Source: Hordeum vulgare subsp. vulgare (taxonomy: Eukaryota; Streptophyta; Magnoliopsida; Poales; Poaceae). From it: a stretch of 64,000 bases of DNA. Positions 11,653-23,828 of the stretch are shown piece after piece. Position numbers and translations under genes: made by a program. The notes below the pieces were generated by a model. That model did not search any database. It was not told where the DNA came from and saw only the letters and a program-made list of their open reading frames with translations. How positions within the stretch are numbered: the first letter of the stretch is position 1; each line of letters starts with the position of its first letter. The stretch is taken from contig NC_058524.1 in the NCBI RefSeq assembly GCF_904849725.1, positions 490,427,763 to 490,491,762 on the forward strand, written 5' to 3'.

Positions 11653-13203
11653 TGCTGCTGCAGCTACGCCTATAGGGACTTCCTTGGAAAATATGCAAAG
11701 GATTTCCCCGCGGCCTTGGAGCCTTGCGTTGGTGTTCCCTTGAAGAGGAAAGGGTGATGTAGCATAGCTGCGATAAGTATTTCCCTCAGTTTTCAGAACC
11801 AAGGTATCAATCCAGTAGGAGGAGCGTTCACAAGTACCTGCACAAACACAAAGAGCTTGCACCCAATGCTATGAAGGGGTTGTCAATCCCTTATAGATTG
11901 TTTGCAAAGTGGGAACTGAAAGCAAAGAGTAAACATAGCAAAGTAAAAGTGAAAGTGGAAACGATAGTTGTGAATAGACCCGGTGGTCGTAGTGTTCACT
12001 AGTGGCTTCTCTCATGAAAGCAAGTAGACGGTGGGTGAACGAATTACTATCGAGCAATTGATAGAACCGCGCAAAGTCCTGATGTTATCTAAGGCAATGA
12101 TTATATCTATAGGCATCACGTCCAAAACAAGTAGACCGATACTTTCTACATCAACTACTATTACTCCACACGTCGACCGCTATCCAGCATGCATCTAGTG
12201 TATTAAGTCCAAAAGAACAGAGTAACGCCTTAAGCAAGATGACATGATGTAGATGGACAATCTCATATCTACAATAAAAGCCCATCTTGTTACCCTTGAT
12301 GGCAAAAACACGATGTGTGCCTTGCTGCCCTTCTGTCACTGGGAAAGGTCACCACACGGTATGAACCCAAAACCAAACACTTCTCCCATTGCAAGAATCA
12401 TAGATCTAGTTGGCCAAACAAAACCCAAGACTCGGAGAGACTTACAAGGATATCAAATCAAGCATATAAGAAATCAGCAAAGACTCAAATATAATTCATA
12501 GATAATCTGATTACAAATCAACCATTCATCAGATCTCGACAAACACACCGCCAAAGAGGATTACATCGGATAGATCTCCATGAAGATCATGGAGAACTTT
12601 GTATTGAAGATCCAAGAGAGAGAAGAAGCCATCTAGCTACTAACTACGAACCCGTAGGTCTAAAGTGGACTACTCACAAGTCATTGGAGAGGCGATGATG
12701 TTGATGTAGAAGCCCTCCAACTCCAAAGTCCCCTCCGGCAGGGCACCGGGAAGGGTCTCCATGTGAGATCTCGCGGAAACGGAAGCTTGCGGTGGCGGAA
12801 AAGTGTTTTAGTGGATGCCCTTATTTTTTCTGGATTTTTAGGGAATTTATAGTCCAAAGAGCTAGGGCAGGGGAGCACCAGGGAGGCCACAAGCCTGGTT
12901 GCCGCGTCCCCTGGCCGCGGCAACAGGGCTTGTGGGCTCGTGTGGGCCCACTGCCTTGGCCCTCAAGCCTCCCGATCTTCTTCCGTTATGGAAAAATTTA
13001 TTTCGGGGATTTTATTCCGTTTGGACTCCGTTCCTAAATCAGATCTGAAAAGAGTCAAAAACACAAAAAAACAGGAACTGGCACTTGGCACTGGATTAAT
13101 AAGTTAGTCCCAAAAAAGATACAAAAGGTAAACAAAACATCCAAAGTTGACAAGATAACGGCGTGAAACCATCAAAAATTGTAGATACGTTTGAGACGTA
13201 TCA
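11653..13203 (-). repeat. 5' LTR of element B
   Basis: About 1.55 kb on the minus strand, from TGATACGTCTCAAACG at 13203 to a CA end near 11653. The exact 3' end is inferred from the spacing to the primer site. The U3 holds the two-tier hairpin at 12887-12935 that recurs in all Athila-type LTRs of the window. Confidence 0.75.
12887..12935 (-). promoter_or_regulatory. Two-tier U3 hairpin, element B
   Basis: The outer arms CCACAAGCC (12887-12895) and GGCTTGTGG (12927-12935) pair perfectly. The inner arms TTGCCGCG (12899-12906) and CGCGGCAA (12916-12923) also pair perfectly. Spacers of three bases lie on each side and the loop is 9 bases. Element F has the same geometry with different inner-arm bases. 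Confidence 0.75.
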
Positions 13204-14372
13204 TGGACCAGCGCTTGGGTACTGCCCTTACTTGGACAAGCATCCCATTTATGATTAACCTCTCTCGCAAGCATCCGCAACTATGAAAGAAGAATTAAGA
13301 CAAAGTATAACCATAGCATTAAACTAGTGGATCCAAATCAGCCCCTTACGAAGGAACGTATAAACTAGGGTTTAAGCTTCTGTCACTCTAGCAACCCATC
13401 ATCTACTTACTACTTCCCAATGCCTTCCTCTAGGCCCAAATAATGGTGAAGTGTTATGTAGTCGACGTTTACATAACACCACTAGAGAAAAAAGAACATA
13501 CAACACATCAAAATATCAAACGAATACCAAATTCACATGACTACTATTAGCATGACTTATCCCATGTCCTCGGGAACAAAAGTAACTACTCACAAAGCAT
13601 AATCATATTCATGACTAGAGAGGTAATGAGTATCATCAAGGATCTGAACATAAACTCTTCCACCAAATAATCTAACTAGCATCAACTAGAAAGAGTAATC
13701 AACACTACTAGCAACCTTACAAGTACCAATCGGAGTCGCGAGACGGAGATTGGTTACAAGTGATAAACTAGGGTTTGGAGATGAGATGGTGCTGATCAAG
13801 ATTTTGATGGTGATGAGTCCCCTCTGATGAGAGGAGTGTTGGTGATGACGATGGCGACGATTTCCCCCTCCGGGAGGGAAGTTTCCCCGGCAGGATCGTC
13901 CTGCCGGAGCTCTAGATTGGTTCTGCTCAAGTTCCGCCTCGTGGCGGCAGCGAAACCACGAAAAAGCTCCTCCCTGATTTTTCCTGGACGAAACCCTTCA
14001 TATAGCAAAAGAGGGGGGCAAGTGGGCATGCATGCTGCCCACAAGCCCTCATGGCGCGACCTGGGGGGTGGCCGCGCCGTGTAGGCTTGTGGCCACCTGC
14101 ACGCCCCCCTCTGGCACTTCTTCGGCCCAGTATTTTTGATAAATCAGGAAAAAAATCCTCGTTGATTTTTACGGCGTTTGGAGTTGCACAGAATAGGTAT
14201 CTCAACTTTGCTCCACTTTCAGGCCAGAATTCCAGTTGTCGGCATTCTCCCTCTTCATGTAAACCTTGCAAAATAAGAGAGAAAAGGCATAAGAATTGTA
14301 CCGTCAAGTGAAATAGCAGCCCAAGAAGCGATAAATAACAACATGAAAACATGATGCAAAATGGACGTATCA
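13204..14372 (-). repeat. 3' LTR of element C (partial)
   Basis: The minus-strand start TGATACGTCC is at 14372. The LTR matches F's LTR down to 13204, about 1169 of about 1520 bp, where element B interrupts it. A hairpin with arms 14039-14047 and 14084-14092 and inner arms 14053-14061 and 14070-14078 lies in U3. A TATA-like CTATATGA follows on the minus strand. Confidence 0.85.
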
Positions 14373-15960
14373 ACTCCCCCAAGCTTAGACCTCGCTTGTC
14401 CTCAAGCGAAAGCCTAGCTCAATAAATATGTCCACATGTTTATGGAGAGAGGTGTCGACAAAACAAGATACGAACATGCATGCATCATGATCAAGATCGG
14501 AACAACAATACCAATATATAATCTCTCATGCTAAAGTTATAATTCCTTCACAAAGTAAAGCATGGATCAAGAACCTTACAGAGAAGTAACAACCGATAGC
14601 CTTTAGTCATTGAAGCAATTGCAATTTATCACAACATCAGAAAGAGTCAAATAAGAGCTTGTAAAGCCAATCCACATACTCAATCATTCTTTCGTTCTCT
14701 ACAATTGCTACAACTCACGTGGTACTCATGAGATCAAAGTTTCAGCTGGACACAGAGAAAGATAGGGGCTTACAGTTTTGCCTCCCAACTTCTTACCTCA
14801 AGGGTAATGTCAACAATAATACTTCATGAATTCTTACCTCCAAGTTGACATATGAATATAGATCTTTCCCAAGCATATGAAGTTAGCCAAGACAAAGGCG
14901 AAGTAAGAAATTGGTGAAGATCACCATGACTCATACAAGGGCAAAAAGTAAAGGTACAAGATAGAACCTTCGCAGAGGGAAGCAGAGGTTGTCATGTGCT
15001 TTTGAGGTTTGGATGCGTGTCCTCATAGTACGGAGGAACGCCACTTTATATTGCCTCGTGTGATAAAGAACTTTATTATGCAGTCTGTCGCTTTTATGCC
15101 TTCCTCATCACAGGTTCGTATAAAGCTTATTTTCCACACACTAATAGATCATACATATTACACAACAATTTTTATTGCTTGCACCGATGACAACTTACTT
15201 GAAGGATCTTATTCAATCCATAGGTAGGTATGGTGGGCACTCATGGCAAAACTAGTTTGAAGGTTTATGGATGCACAAGTAGTATCTCTACTTGGTGCGG
15301 GAGTTTTGGCTAATATGAGGTGGAAGCAATCGTCAGATGCTAAGGGATCTCTAATCATATAACATTGTTCAGAGCCAAGCAAACACAATTCATTACGTTG
15401 TCTTCCTTGTCCAACATCTACTTCTAGGCATGTAATAGTTTAGTGAGTGTTCACAATCATAGATGGTGTCAAAGATGATATACTTATATGTGAACCTCTC
15501 CTTCTTTATCACTTCCTATTAATTGCAGCCATGACCAAGGTCTACGTTTTCCACCCCTCAACAAGTTTCAATCCTCATTATTTTTATATGTGAAGCCATC
15601 ACTTCGCATAAGATCATTACATGATCTTTCATGCTTTTGTTCTATTCTCATTCTTTTGATCATGGCAAGAGGCAAAGCCCTTCAACTAAGACACTCTTTA
15701 TTATATGGCTCACGAGCTCGAATACATCGGGGGTGACACAAAGCAAAACTCAAAACTAAAACACTAAGACTTTTAATCTACTAGAGAAAGAGAAAACTAA
15801 AAAGGAACAAACTAAAACAAAGGTAAAGGCAAAAGATGTGATGGTGATGCGATACCGGGGCAACTCCCCCAAGCATGGCACAAGCCAAGGGGATTGCCCA
15901 TACCAATGCTCAGTTGTCTTCCTTTGGTGGTGATGGTGGTGGAGTTGTTGAAGAGGTCTT
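14373..15960 (-). other. 3' non-coding region of element C
   Basis: It is homologous, reverse complemented, to 29302-30835 of element F. The true PPT lies at 14373-14386 on the minus strand. A second PPT-like copy (GCTTGGGGGAGTTG) is at 15861-15874, close to the end of the third ORF. The last few codons of that ORF, with its proline run, are recognisable at about 15908-15950. Confidence 0.75.
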
Positions 15961-15975
15961 GAGTTTGTTTAATTT

Positions 15976-16444
15976 CCACCCGATCATCTCGTGGTGCTTC
16001 AAAATGACGAACCTTCGCAACGGTGCACACTTGGGTAGAACACAATTTTATATTAAAATTTTAGTGAGGGATCATCTTATAATGCTACCGTCGTCCTAAG
16101 TAAAATAAGATGCATACAAGGATTAACATCATATGCAAATCATAATAGTGACATCATATGGCCATCATCATCTTGTGCTTTCGATCTCAATCTCCAAAGC
16201 ACAGGCATGATCTCCATCATCACCGGCATGACACCATGATCCCCATCAGCATGATCTCCATCACTGTGCCTCCATCGGGATTGTTGCACCAACTATGCTT
16301 TTACACTATTGCTAACTCATAGCGATCAACTAAAGAAAAAAGGCACAAATAATTAAAGACAACCCTATGGCTCCTGTCGGTTGCCGTACTCATTGACATG
16401 CAAGTCGTGATAATTCTATACAAAACATGATCATCTCATACTAC
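15976..16444 (-). other. Leader fragment of element D (BARE/WIS-type Copia)
   Basis: The reverse complement matches the leader of element A (about 1959-2420), for example GTATGAGATGATCATG and GGAGCCATAGGGTTGTC. It abuts the LTR end at 16445 directly. The primer binding site and about 450 bp of leader are therefore missing. Confidence 0.75.
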
Positions 16445-16509
16445 TGTTGGGGAACGTCGCATGAGAAACAAAAAATTTCCTACGCTCACCAAGATCTATC
16501 TATGGAGAT
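16445..16509 (-). repeat. Element D 5' LTR, terminal piece
   Basis: The reverse complement ends in CGTTCCCCAACA, the BARE/WIS/Angela LTR terminus. The rest of this LTR continues at 36192 on the other side of element E. The last five bases (GAGAT, 16505-16509) are the target site of E. Confidence 0.85.
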
Positions 16510-17910
16510 TGATACGTCTCCAACGTATCTACTTCTCCAGACTTTTTCCTCGACTTTTGGACTATAATTTGCATGATTTGAATGTAACTAACCCGGCTGG
16601 CGCTGTTTTCAGCTCAATTTCCTTGGTGTTATTCTTGTGCAGAAATAAAAGTTCTCGGATTGACCAGAAAATTTACGGAGAATATTTTTCTAATTAATAA
16701 AAAATATTGGCGAAAGAATAAACTAGAGAGGGGCCACCACCTGGCCACAAGCCTACATGGCGCGACCCACCTAGGGCGCGACCCCTGTCTTGTGGAGCCC
16801 CTGTGGCATCACCGATCTTGTTTCCACTTCTATATATTCCTATTCGGGGAGGAAAAGAAATAAAGGAGGAGTGCTCATCGCATTTTACGATACGGAGCCG
16901 CCGCCACCCCATGTACTTCCTCGGGAGGGCACATCTCGAGTCTGATTTGGGCTCCGGGGAGGGGAAATCGACGGCGCCGTCATCACCAACCATCCTTCAT
17001 CACCAATTTCATGATGCTCTCTGCCGTTCGTGAGTAATTCCATCATAGGCTTGCTGGACACTGATGGGTTGGATGAGATCTACCATGTAATCAAGTTAGT
17101 TTTGTCAGGGTTTTATCCCTAGTATCCACTATGTTCTGAGATTGATGTTGCTATGACTTTGCTATGCTTAATGCTTGTCACTAGGGCCCGAGTGCCATGA
17201 TTTCACATCTGAACCTACTATTTTTTCATGAATATATGTGTGTTGTTGATCCTATATTGCAAGTTGTAGACACCTATTACGAGTTATGATCCGCATCCCC
17301 CAGGGTGACAATAACTGGGATTCTTTCCGGTGATTACCGTAGTTTGAGGCGTTCATGTATTCACTAAGTGCTAATTCCTTGGTCCGGTTCTCTATTAAAA
17401 GGAGGCCTTAATATCCCTTAATTTCCATTAGGACCCCGATGCCACGGGAGGGTAGGACAGAAGACGTCATGCAAATTCTTTTCCATAAGGATGCATGACT
17501 ATATATGGAATACATGCCTACATTACATTGATGAATTGGAGCTAGTTCTGTATCACCCTATGTTATGACTATTGCATGATGAATGACATCCGACATAATT
17601 ATCCATTACTGATCCATTACCTATAAGCTTTCAACATATTGATCTTTGCTAAGTTACTTTTATGTTGTTATTGTTACAATCACTACAAAACTGCTACTCT
17701 CATGTTTGCCACCGTTACCTTTACTTCCATACTACTTTGCTACTAAATATTTTGTTGCAGATATTAAGTCTTTCAGGTGTGGTTGAATTGACAACTCATC
17801 TACTAATACTCTAGAATATTCTTGGGCTCCCCTTGAGTCGAATCAATAAATTTGGGTTGAATACTCTACCCTCGAAAACTGTTGCGATCCCCTATACTTG
17901 TGGGTTATCA
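16510..17910 (+). repeat. 5' LTR of element E
   Basis: It is 1401 bp, from TGATACGTCTCC to GTGGGTTATCA. The U3 contains the CCACAAG/CTTGTGG stem (16745-16751 with 16789-16795), and a TATA box (TATATAT) follows at 16831-16837. Confidence 0.92.
16831..16837 (+). promoter_or_regulatory. TATA box of element E LTR
   Basis: TATATAT lies about 35 bp after the U3 hairpin; the same arrangement is at 35114-35120 in the 3' LTR. It is inferred to place the transcript start near 16860. Confidence 0.55.
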
Positions 17911-17921
17911 AGACATTTTTC

Positions 17922-17939
17922 TGGCGTCGTTGCCGGGGA
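17922..17939 (+). other. Primer binding site of element E
   Basis: TGGCGTCGTTGCCGGGGA lies 11 bases after the LTR end. It is complementary, apart from one mismatch, to the 3' end expected for tRNA-Asp, as is usual for Athila-type elements. Confidence 0.8.
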
Positions 17940-17979
17940 GCATAGCTCTATTCTCTGAGTCACTTGGAATTTATATCTA

Positions 17980-20743
17980 TTGATCACTATGAACAATCTT
18001 AAATACGCTAAAACCAAGATCTACCTCTCAACTAGGAGGACGGGTAAGGAACTGCCATCTAGTTCTGCACTTGATTCACGTTCTATTATGAGTAAATATG
18101 TGACAACACCACCTGCTACTGAATCTAATATGTCGCAAGTAATTAATGATGCTACTTCTGTTATGCATGATGCTTATGATGATACTTTTCTTGATACTAT
18201 TGTGCCACTTGGTGAATTTCTTGATGACAAATTGCTAGAGTGAATGCTGAAACTGATGATATTTCTGAATCTGATGAAATTATTGAAACTGAACACTATG
18301 ATGCACCTGCTAGACCTGGCTCTCCTAGATATGAATTGCCTAATATACCTAAGGGTTATTTCATGGAAGGAGAAGTAACTAGGTACTTTCTTGCTTGTAA
18401 GGATAAAGATGATCTTAAGAAATTGCTATGCAAGTGGAAGGAATTTTTTTTTTTGAATGCTAGAATGCAATATGATCCCAAGTTTTCCACTTCACCTATC
18501 TTTGTTACTGATAAGGATTATGATTTCTCTGTCGAACCTGAGTTAATTACTTTGGTAGAATCTGATCCTTTCCATGGTTATGAATCTGAAACTGTTGTGG
18601 CACACCTTACTAAATTGAATGATACAACCACCCTATTTACTCATGAGGAAAAAATTTGTTATTACTATATTCTTAAGTTGTTTCCGTTCTCATTAATGGT
18701 TGATGCTAAGATATGGTTTAATTCTCTTGCTCCTGGTTGTGTGCGTAGTCCCCAAGATATGATATTTTACTTCTCTGAAAAATATTTTCCTGCCCATAAG
18801 AAACAAGCTGCCTTGCAGAAAATATTTAACTTTGTGCAGATTGAAGAAGAGAGTCTTCCACAAGCTTGGGGGAGGCTTCTCTAGTTACTTAATGCTTTGC
18901 CTGATCACCCTCTCAAGAAAAATGAAATACTTGATATCTTTTATAATAGACTAACCGATGCTTCTAGGGATCACCTAGATAGTTGTGTTGGTTGTGTTTT
19001 CAGGGAACGAACTGTTGAACAAGCTGAACTACTATTGAATAATATATTGAGCAATGATAATGATTGGACTATTCCTGAACAACCTCCAAAACTAACTCCG
19101 AAGAAAAGAGGTATTCTATTCCTCGGTACAGAAGATATGGAAGAGGCAAAGAAATTTATGAAAGAAAAAGGTGTTAAAGCTGAAGATGTTAAGAATGTAC
19201 CACCTATTGAAGAAATACATGGTCTTGATAACCCGACACAGGTAGTTGAGGTAAATTATATTTGTAGATTCGATGAAGGTGATATTCCTTATAATAAGTC
19301 TGCTAGCCAATGCTTGGATGAATTTGATAACTTTGTTGTTAAATAAGAAAATTTCAATGCTTATGTTAGTAGACAATTGAAACATAATGATTACATGCTT
19401 GATATCTTGGGTGATTATATGAGTAGAACTGTTAACGACCTTAGGCTTATTAGTAAACATGCTTCCATGGTAAGTACTCAAGTAGAACAAGTACTTAAGG
19501 CACAAAATGATTTTCTCAATGAGATGATTAGTAAGAACAATGATCATTTTGTTAGAGTTGTGACTAGAGGTGGTAGAATGACTCAGGAACATTTGTATCC
19601 TGAGGGCCATCCTAAGAGAATTGAGCAAGATTCTCAGAGATTTAATATTGGTGTACCTGGTCCTTCTAATAAAAGGAAAAAGAATGACGATAGGACTTCA
19701 CATGCTGCTAGTGAACCTGTTGTAGAGTCACATGAAAACCCAAAAGATATCTCTATTTCTGATGCTGAGACACAATTTGGTAATGAACATGAACCTAGTG
19801 ATAATATTAATGATGATGTTCATGTCGATGCTCAACCTAGTAATGACAATGATGTGGAGATTGAACCTGCTGTTGATGTTGATAACCCACAACCTAGGAA
19901 TAAAAGATATGATAAAAGATATTTTATTGCTAGGAAGCATGGTAGAGAAAGAGAACCATGGGTTCAGAAACCCATGCGCCCTTTCCTTCTAAATCATCCA
20001 AGAAGAAAGATGATGAGGATTTTGAGTGCTTTGTTGAAATGCTGAGACCTGTCTTTTTACGTATGCGCTTAACTGATATTCTGAAAATGTCTCCTTATGC
20101 TAAGTATATGAAAGATATTGTTACAAATAAAAGAAAGATACCAGAAGCTAAGATTTCCACCATGCTTGCTAATTATACTTTTAAGGGTGGAATACCAAAG
20201 AAACTAGGATATCCCGGAGTACCTACTATACCATGCTCTATTAAAGGAAATTATGTTAAAACTGCTTTATGTGACCTCGGAGCTGGTGTGAGTGGTATGT
20301 CGGTCTCTTTATATCGTAGACTTGATTTGAATAAGTTGACACCTACTGAAATCTCTCTGCAAATGGCTGATAAATCAACTTTTTTACCCATCGGTATTTG
20401 TGAGGATGTGCCTGTGGTGGTTGCAAATGTTACTATCCTAACGGACTTTGTTATTCTTGATATTCCCGAGGATGACAGTTCGTCGATCATCCTTGGTAGA
20501 CCCTTTCTAAATACTACAGGGGCTATTATTGACAACAACAAAGTCAATGTCACTTTTCATGTTAATGGTAATGAGCACACGGTACACTTTCCGAAGAAAC
20601 AACCTAAAGTTCATAGTATCAACTCCATTGAAAAAATTCCAACGTTTACTATTGGAGACTTTGAATTCCCTCTCCCTACTGTCAAAAAGAAATATGATAT
20701 TCTTATTGTTGGGGACATGCATATCCCTATTGAGGTAACCTAG
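17980..20743 (+). pseudogene. Athila-type gag-protease, broken
   Basis: The reading starts near 17989 (MNNLKYAKTKI). It shifts frame near 18236-18243 and meets in-frame stops at TAG 18882-18884 and TAA 19344-19346. It shifts again near 19960, then runs to TAG 20741-20743. The gag core includes WFNSLAPGCV and SLPQAWGRLL, followed by LPDHPLKKNEILDIFYN just after the first stop. A lysine-rich segment (KRKKNDD) and an acidic, Asn/Asp-rich region follow. The protease has ALCDLGAGVSG and IILGRPFLNTTGA with the catalytic Asp kept. An 11-base T run at 18447-18457 encodes phenylalanines. Nothing resembling RT follows, so the polyprotein in this family ends after protease. Confidence 0.88.
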
Positions 20744-21520
20744 TGTTATTTGAAAGTTCTCTGGTTCCATGTCATTCGAAAACAGTTTGTCAATGAGACT
20801 TGATCAACATTATTGATGGATTCTTTTTGACGCGCATGAGAAGGATGAATTTAGAAAGCACAACCTTTTGTACCCAACTTTTATTTTCTGTTCCTTAGTT
20901 TCAATTTAGTTAAAATGTTATTATTTCTTTGTTTTCCGTTTTATCGGTGCAATAGAAAAATGACTTGAAAATAAAAGTTCTCAGAACGCCCTAAAAATTT
21001 GGGATAATTTTTTCTGGAATATCCAAGAATTTTTGGCCCTGGGAACACATCAGGGGGATGCAACAGTGGGACACAAGCCTGCAGGGCGCGACCACCCCCT
21101 AGGCGCACCCCCTGGATTGTTGGTCCCACGTGGGGCCCTTCACTTATTCCAGTACGCATCCACTTTGTCTTCCTCGAGAAAAAATCCCACCATTGCTCAA
21201 ACCCATGTTTTAGCTCATATTGTTGCCATTTTTGATCTCCTTGCTCAAAGCTCCATTTGCAAAACAATTGTAGGGGATTGGTCATCGGTATGTGAGTTCT
21301 CCAATGGTCCAATTAGTTTTTTTGTTCTAGTGCTTTATATGTTGCAAATTTTTGATGTTGTGGTGACCTTGTTCTTGAGCTTGCATGGCAAACTTGTAGG
21401 GTCCCAATTAGTTTTCGATGCATGATATAGCTTCTAGGCACTTGTGGGAGTAGCTGCTATACGTTTTGATTGAGTTCTGTTCATTTTTATGTGGAGTCAC
21501 TAAAAATTTCAGATTTATTT
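20744..21520 (+). promoter_or_regulatory. Internal U3-like module upstream of the third ORF of E
   Basis: After a spacer, 20940-21200 resembles the LTR U3. It has AAATAAAAGTTCTCAGA, then an AT-rich stretch and a GC-rich block with a decayed ACAAGCC...GGATTGT hairpin (21068-21128), in the same order as at 16640-16800 in E's own LTR. It lies directly ahead of the third ORF, so it may be an internal promoter or leader for a separate transcript. The homology is visible; the promoter role is inferred. Confidence 0.5.
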
Positions 21521-21529
21521 TTCAGAGAA

Positions 21530-22199
21530 AGAAAATATGAGGAGATTGTTGAGAGGCTCTTCAAGCCAGGGTTTAAAAAAAATCAAAATGAGAAGCCTAG
21601 ATACAATATTCCTTGCACCGCAGAAGTTTGACCATGTGAATGGCCAAGTGAGGCATTCTTGAGGGCGGCCGGAATTTATGAAGATTTATACTATCTAGCA
21701 GAAAATGCAGGCATCGCCGATTTCCTCAACGATAAGTGTGACCACTATCTCCTACTTACTAATACTTTCTTGCAAAATTTTCACTTTTATCCTAGGAAGA
21801 ATCCTCCCATGGTAGAATTTCATTTATATGATGTGCCTAAGGAAATGTCACTTTACGAATTTTGCAATGTTTGCAAAATACCTTTTGAGGGCAGCATGAG
21901 TGAACCACGTCCTAGAGACATGGAGGATTTTAATTCTGCAATCACTGTAGGGGAAGAGAGAGATGTCAAAGGCAAGAGCGGCCAACGTACATTTTTTTGT
22001 TCTACATTATTATTCATTATTTGCAGGGAGATGTTTAATTGGTCGCGGCGAGAGTGGAAGCCTCAGTTCTCCCAACCTCAATATTCTGTGGCACGCTTTA
22101 CTTGTTGATAGAACTTTTAGTTTGGGCGATATAGTGGCCCAATGGTTGAACTTAAGCCATTCGAAGGGCCCTATATCCGGAGGTATCTATGCATCTCGT
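21530..22199 (+). pseudogene. ATHILA ORF1-like third ORF of E, first part
   Basis: Codons from about 21530 (EEIVERLFKPGF, FLRAAGIYEDLYYLAENAG, YLYDVPKEMSLYEF-like motifs) resemble the extra protein of plant Athila elements and the putative plant transposon protein family, as I remember them. An in-frame TGA at 21629-21631 probably comes from a CGA Arg codon. A one-base loss near 21963 shifts frame, and the reading then continues through GRCLIGRG and GPISGGIYASR. Insertion of F at 22199/22200 splits it; it resumes at 32353. Its function is unknown. It sits where envelope-like ORFs occur in other Athila elements. Confidence 0.7.
22195..22199 (+). repeat. Target site duplication of F, left copy
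   Basis: CTCGT here and CTCGT at 32353-32357 flank element F exactly. Confidence 0.95.
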
Positions 22200-23721
22200 T
22201 GATACATCCATTTTGCGTCATGCTTTCATGTTGATACTTATCGCTTCTTGGAATGTTATTTCACTTCACGGTAAAAGACTTATGCCTTTTCTCTCTTATT
22301 TTGCAAGGTTTACATGAAGAGGGAGAATGCCGGCACCTGGAATTCTGGCCTGAAAAAGGAGCAAGTTTGAGATGCCTATTCTGCGCAACTCCAAAAGCCA
22401 TGAAAATCAATGTGGATTTTTTTGGGAATATATAAAAAATACTAGGCCGAAGAAGTGCCAGAGGAGCGCAACCAGGGGGCCACAAGCCTGGTAGGCGCGA
22501 CCACCCCCTGGCCGCGCCTAGGGGGCTTGTGGACTCCCTGCTGGCCCACTGGCCCCCCTCTTCTGCTATATGAAGGGGTTCGTTCCAAAAAAATCAATAG
22601 GAGGCTTTTCAGAGGATTCGCCGCCGCCACAAGGTGGAAATTTACCAGAACCAATCTAGAGATCCGGCAGGACGATCCTGTAGGGGAAACTTCCCTCCCG
22701 GAGGGGGAAATCGTCGCCATCGTCATCACCAACACTCCTCTCATCGGAGGGGACTCATCACCATCAACATCTTCATCAGCACCATCTCATCTCCAAACCC
22801 TAGTTCATCTCTTATAACCAATCTCCGTCTCGCGACTCCGATTGGTACTTGCAAGGTTGCTAGTAGTGTTAATTACTCTTTGTAGTTGATGCTAGTTGGA
22901 TTACTTGGTGGAAGAGTTTATGTTCAGATCCTTGATGCTACTCATTACCTCTCTGGTCATGAATATGATTATGCTTTGTGAGTAGTTACTTTTGTTCCTG
23001 AGGACATGGGATAAGTCATGCTAATAGTAGTCATGTGAATTTGGTATTCGTTCAATATTTTGATGTGTTGTATGTTGTTTTTCCTCTAGTAGTCCTATGT
23101 GAATGTCGACTACATAACACTTCACCATTATTTGGGCCTAGAGGAAGGCATTGGGAAGTAGTAAGTAGATGATGGGTTGCTAGAGTGACAGAAGCTTAAA
23201 CCCTAGTTTATGCGTTGCTTCGTAAGGGGCTGATTTGGATCCACTAGTTTAATGCTATGGTTAGACTTTGTCTTAATTCTTCTTTCGTAGTTGCGGATGC
23301 TTGCGAGAGGGGTTAATCATAAGTGGGATGCTTGTCCAAGTAAGGGCAGTACCCAAGCGCCGGTTCACCCACATATCAAACTATCAAAGTAACGAACGCG
23401 AATCATATGAACATAATGAAAACTAGCATGACGGAAATTCCCGTGTGTCCTCGGGAGCGTTTTTCCTCCTATAAGACTTTGTCCAGGCTTGTCCCTTGCT
23501 ACAAAAGGGATTGGGCCACTTTGCTACACCGTTGCTACTTTTGTTACTTGTTGCTTGCTACGAATCATCTCACCACACAACTACTTGTTACCGATAATTT
23601 CAGTGCTTGCAGATATTACCTTGCTGAAAACCACTTGTCAGATCCTTCTGCTCCTCGTTGGGTTCGACACTCTTACTTATCGAAAGGACTATGATAGATC
23701 CCCTATACTTGTGGGTCATCA
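22200..23721 (+). repeat. 5' LTR of element F
   Basis: It is 1522 bp, from TGATACATCC to GTGGGTCATCA. It holds the two-tier hairpin at 22480-22532 and a TATA-like TATATGA at 22567-22573. The 3' LTR (1517 bp) differs by scattered point changes and small indels. Confidence 0.94.
22480..22532 (+). promoter_or_regulatory. Two-tier U3 hairpin, element F 5' LTR
   Basis: The outer arms CCACAAGCC (22480-22488) and GGCTTGTGG (22524-22532) pair perfectly. So do the inner arms TAGGCGCG (22492-22499) and CGCGCCTA (22513-22520). Spacers are 3 bases and the loop is 13. The 3' LTR copy is at 31114-31163. Compared with element B, two inner-arm positions differ on both strands so that pairing is kept. Confidence 0.75.
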
Positions 23722-23732
23722 AGACTCTTTTC

Positions 23733-23750
23733 TGGCACCGTTGCCGGGGA
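23733..23750 (+). other. Primer binding site of element F
   Basis: TGGCACCGTTGCCGGGGA lies 11 bases after the LTR end; it is a tRNA-Asp-type site with one mismatch. Confidence 0.8.
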
Positions 23751-23828
23751 ATGAAGCGCCTTTGGTAAGTGGAACTTGGTAAGGAAACATTCATATAGTG
23801 TGCTGAAATTTATTGTCACTTGTCAATA

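Larger units (their letters stand above)
8575..13203 (-). mobile_element. Element B: Athila-type Gypsy element lacking pol, minus strand
   Basis: Read on the minus strand it has an LTR (13203 down to about 11653), a tRNA-Asp-like primer site, the last two thirds of gag with protease, then a long 3' non-coding part that is cut at 8575 by element A. No RT, RNase H or integrase is present. The LTR start on the minus strand is TGATACGTCTC, shared by several Triticeae Athila-type families. At 13203/13204 it interrupts the LTR of element C. The other end lies outside the window, so no TSD can be checked. Confidence 0.8.
13204..15960 (-). mobile_element. Element C: 3' end of an Athila-type element, minus strand
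   Basis: This is the reverse complement of the 3' part of element F (F 29302-32000), so it is the same family in opposite orientation. It contains the end of the small third ORF, the 3' non-coding region and most of the 3' LTR. The LTR is cut at 13204 by element B. At about 15950-15980 homology to F stops and homology to a BARE/Angela-type leader (element D) begins. No LTR terminus lies at that join, so it is a rearrangement and not a clean insertion. Confidence 0.8.

Noticed and set aside
13796..14382. Possible protein frames in the C LTR (and the equivalents 22442-22817 and 31089-31517)
   Set aside because: They cover the TATA and hairpin region of an LTR on both strands and follow the repeat, not a gene.
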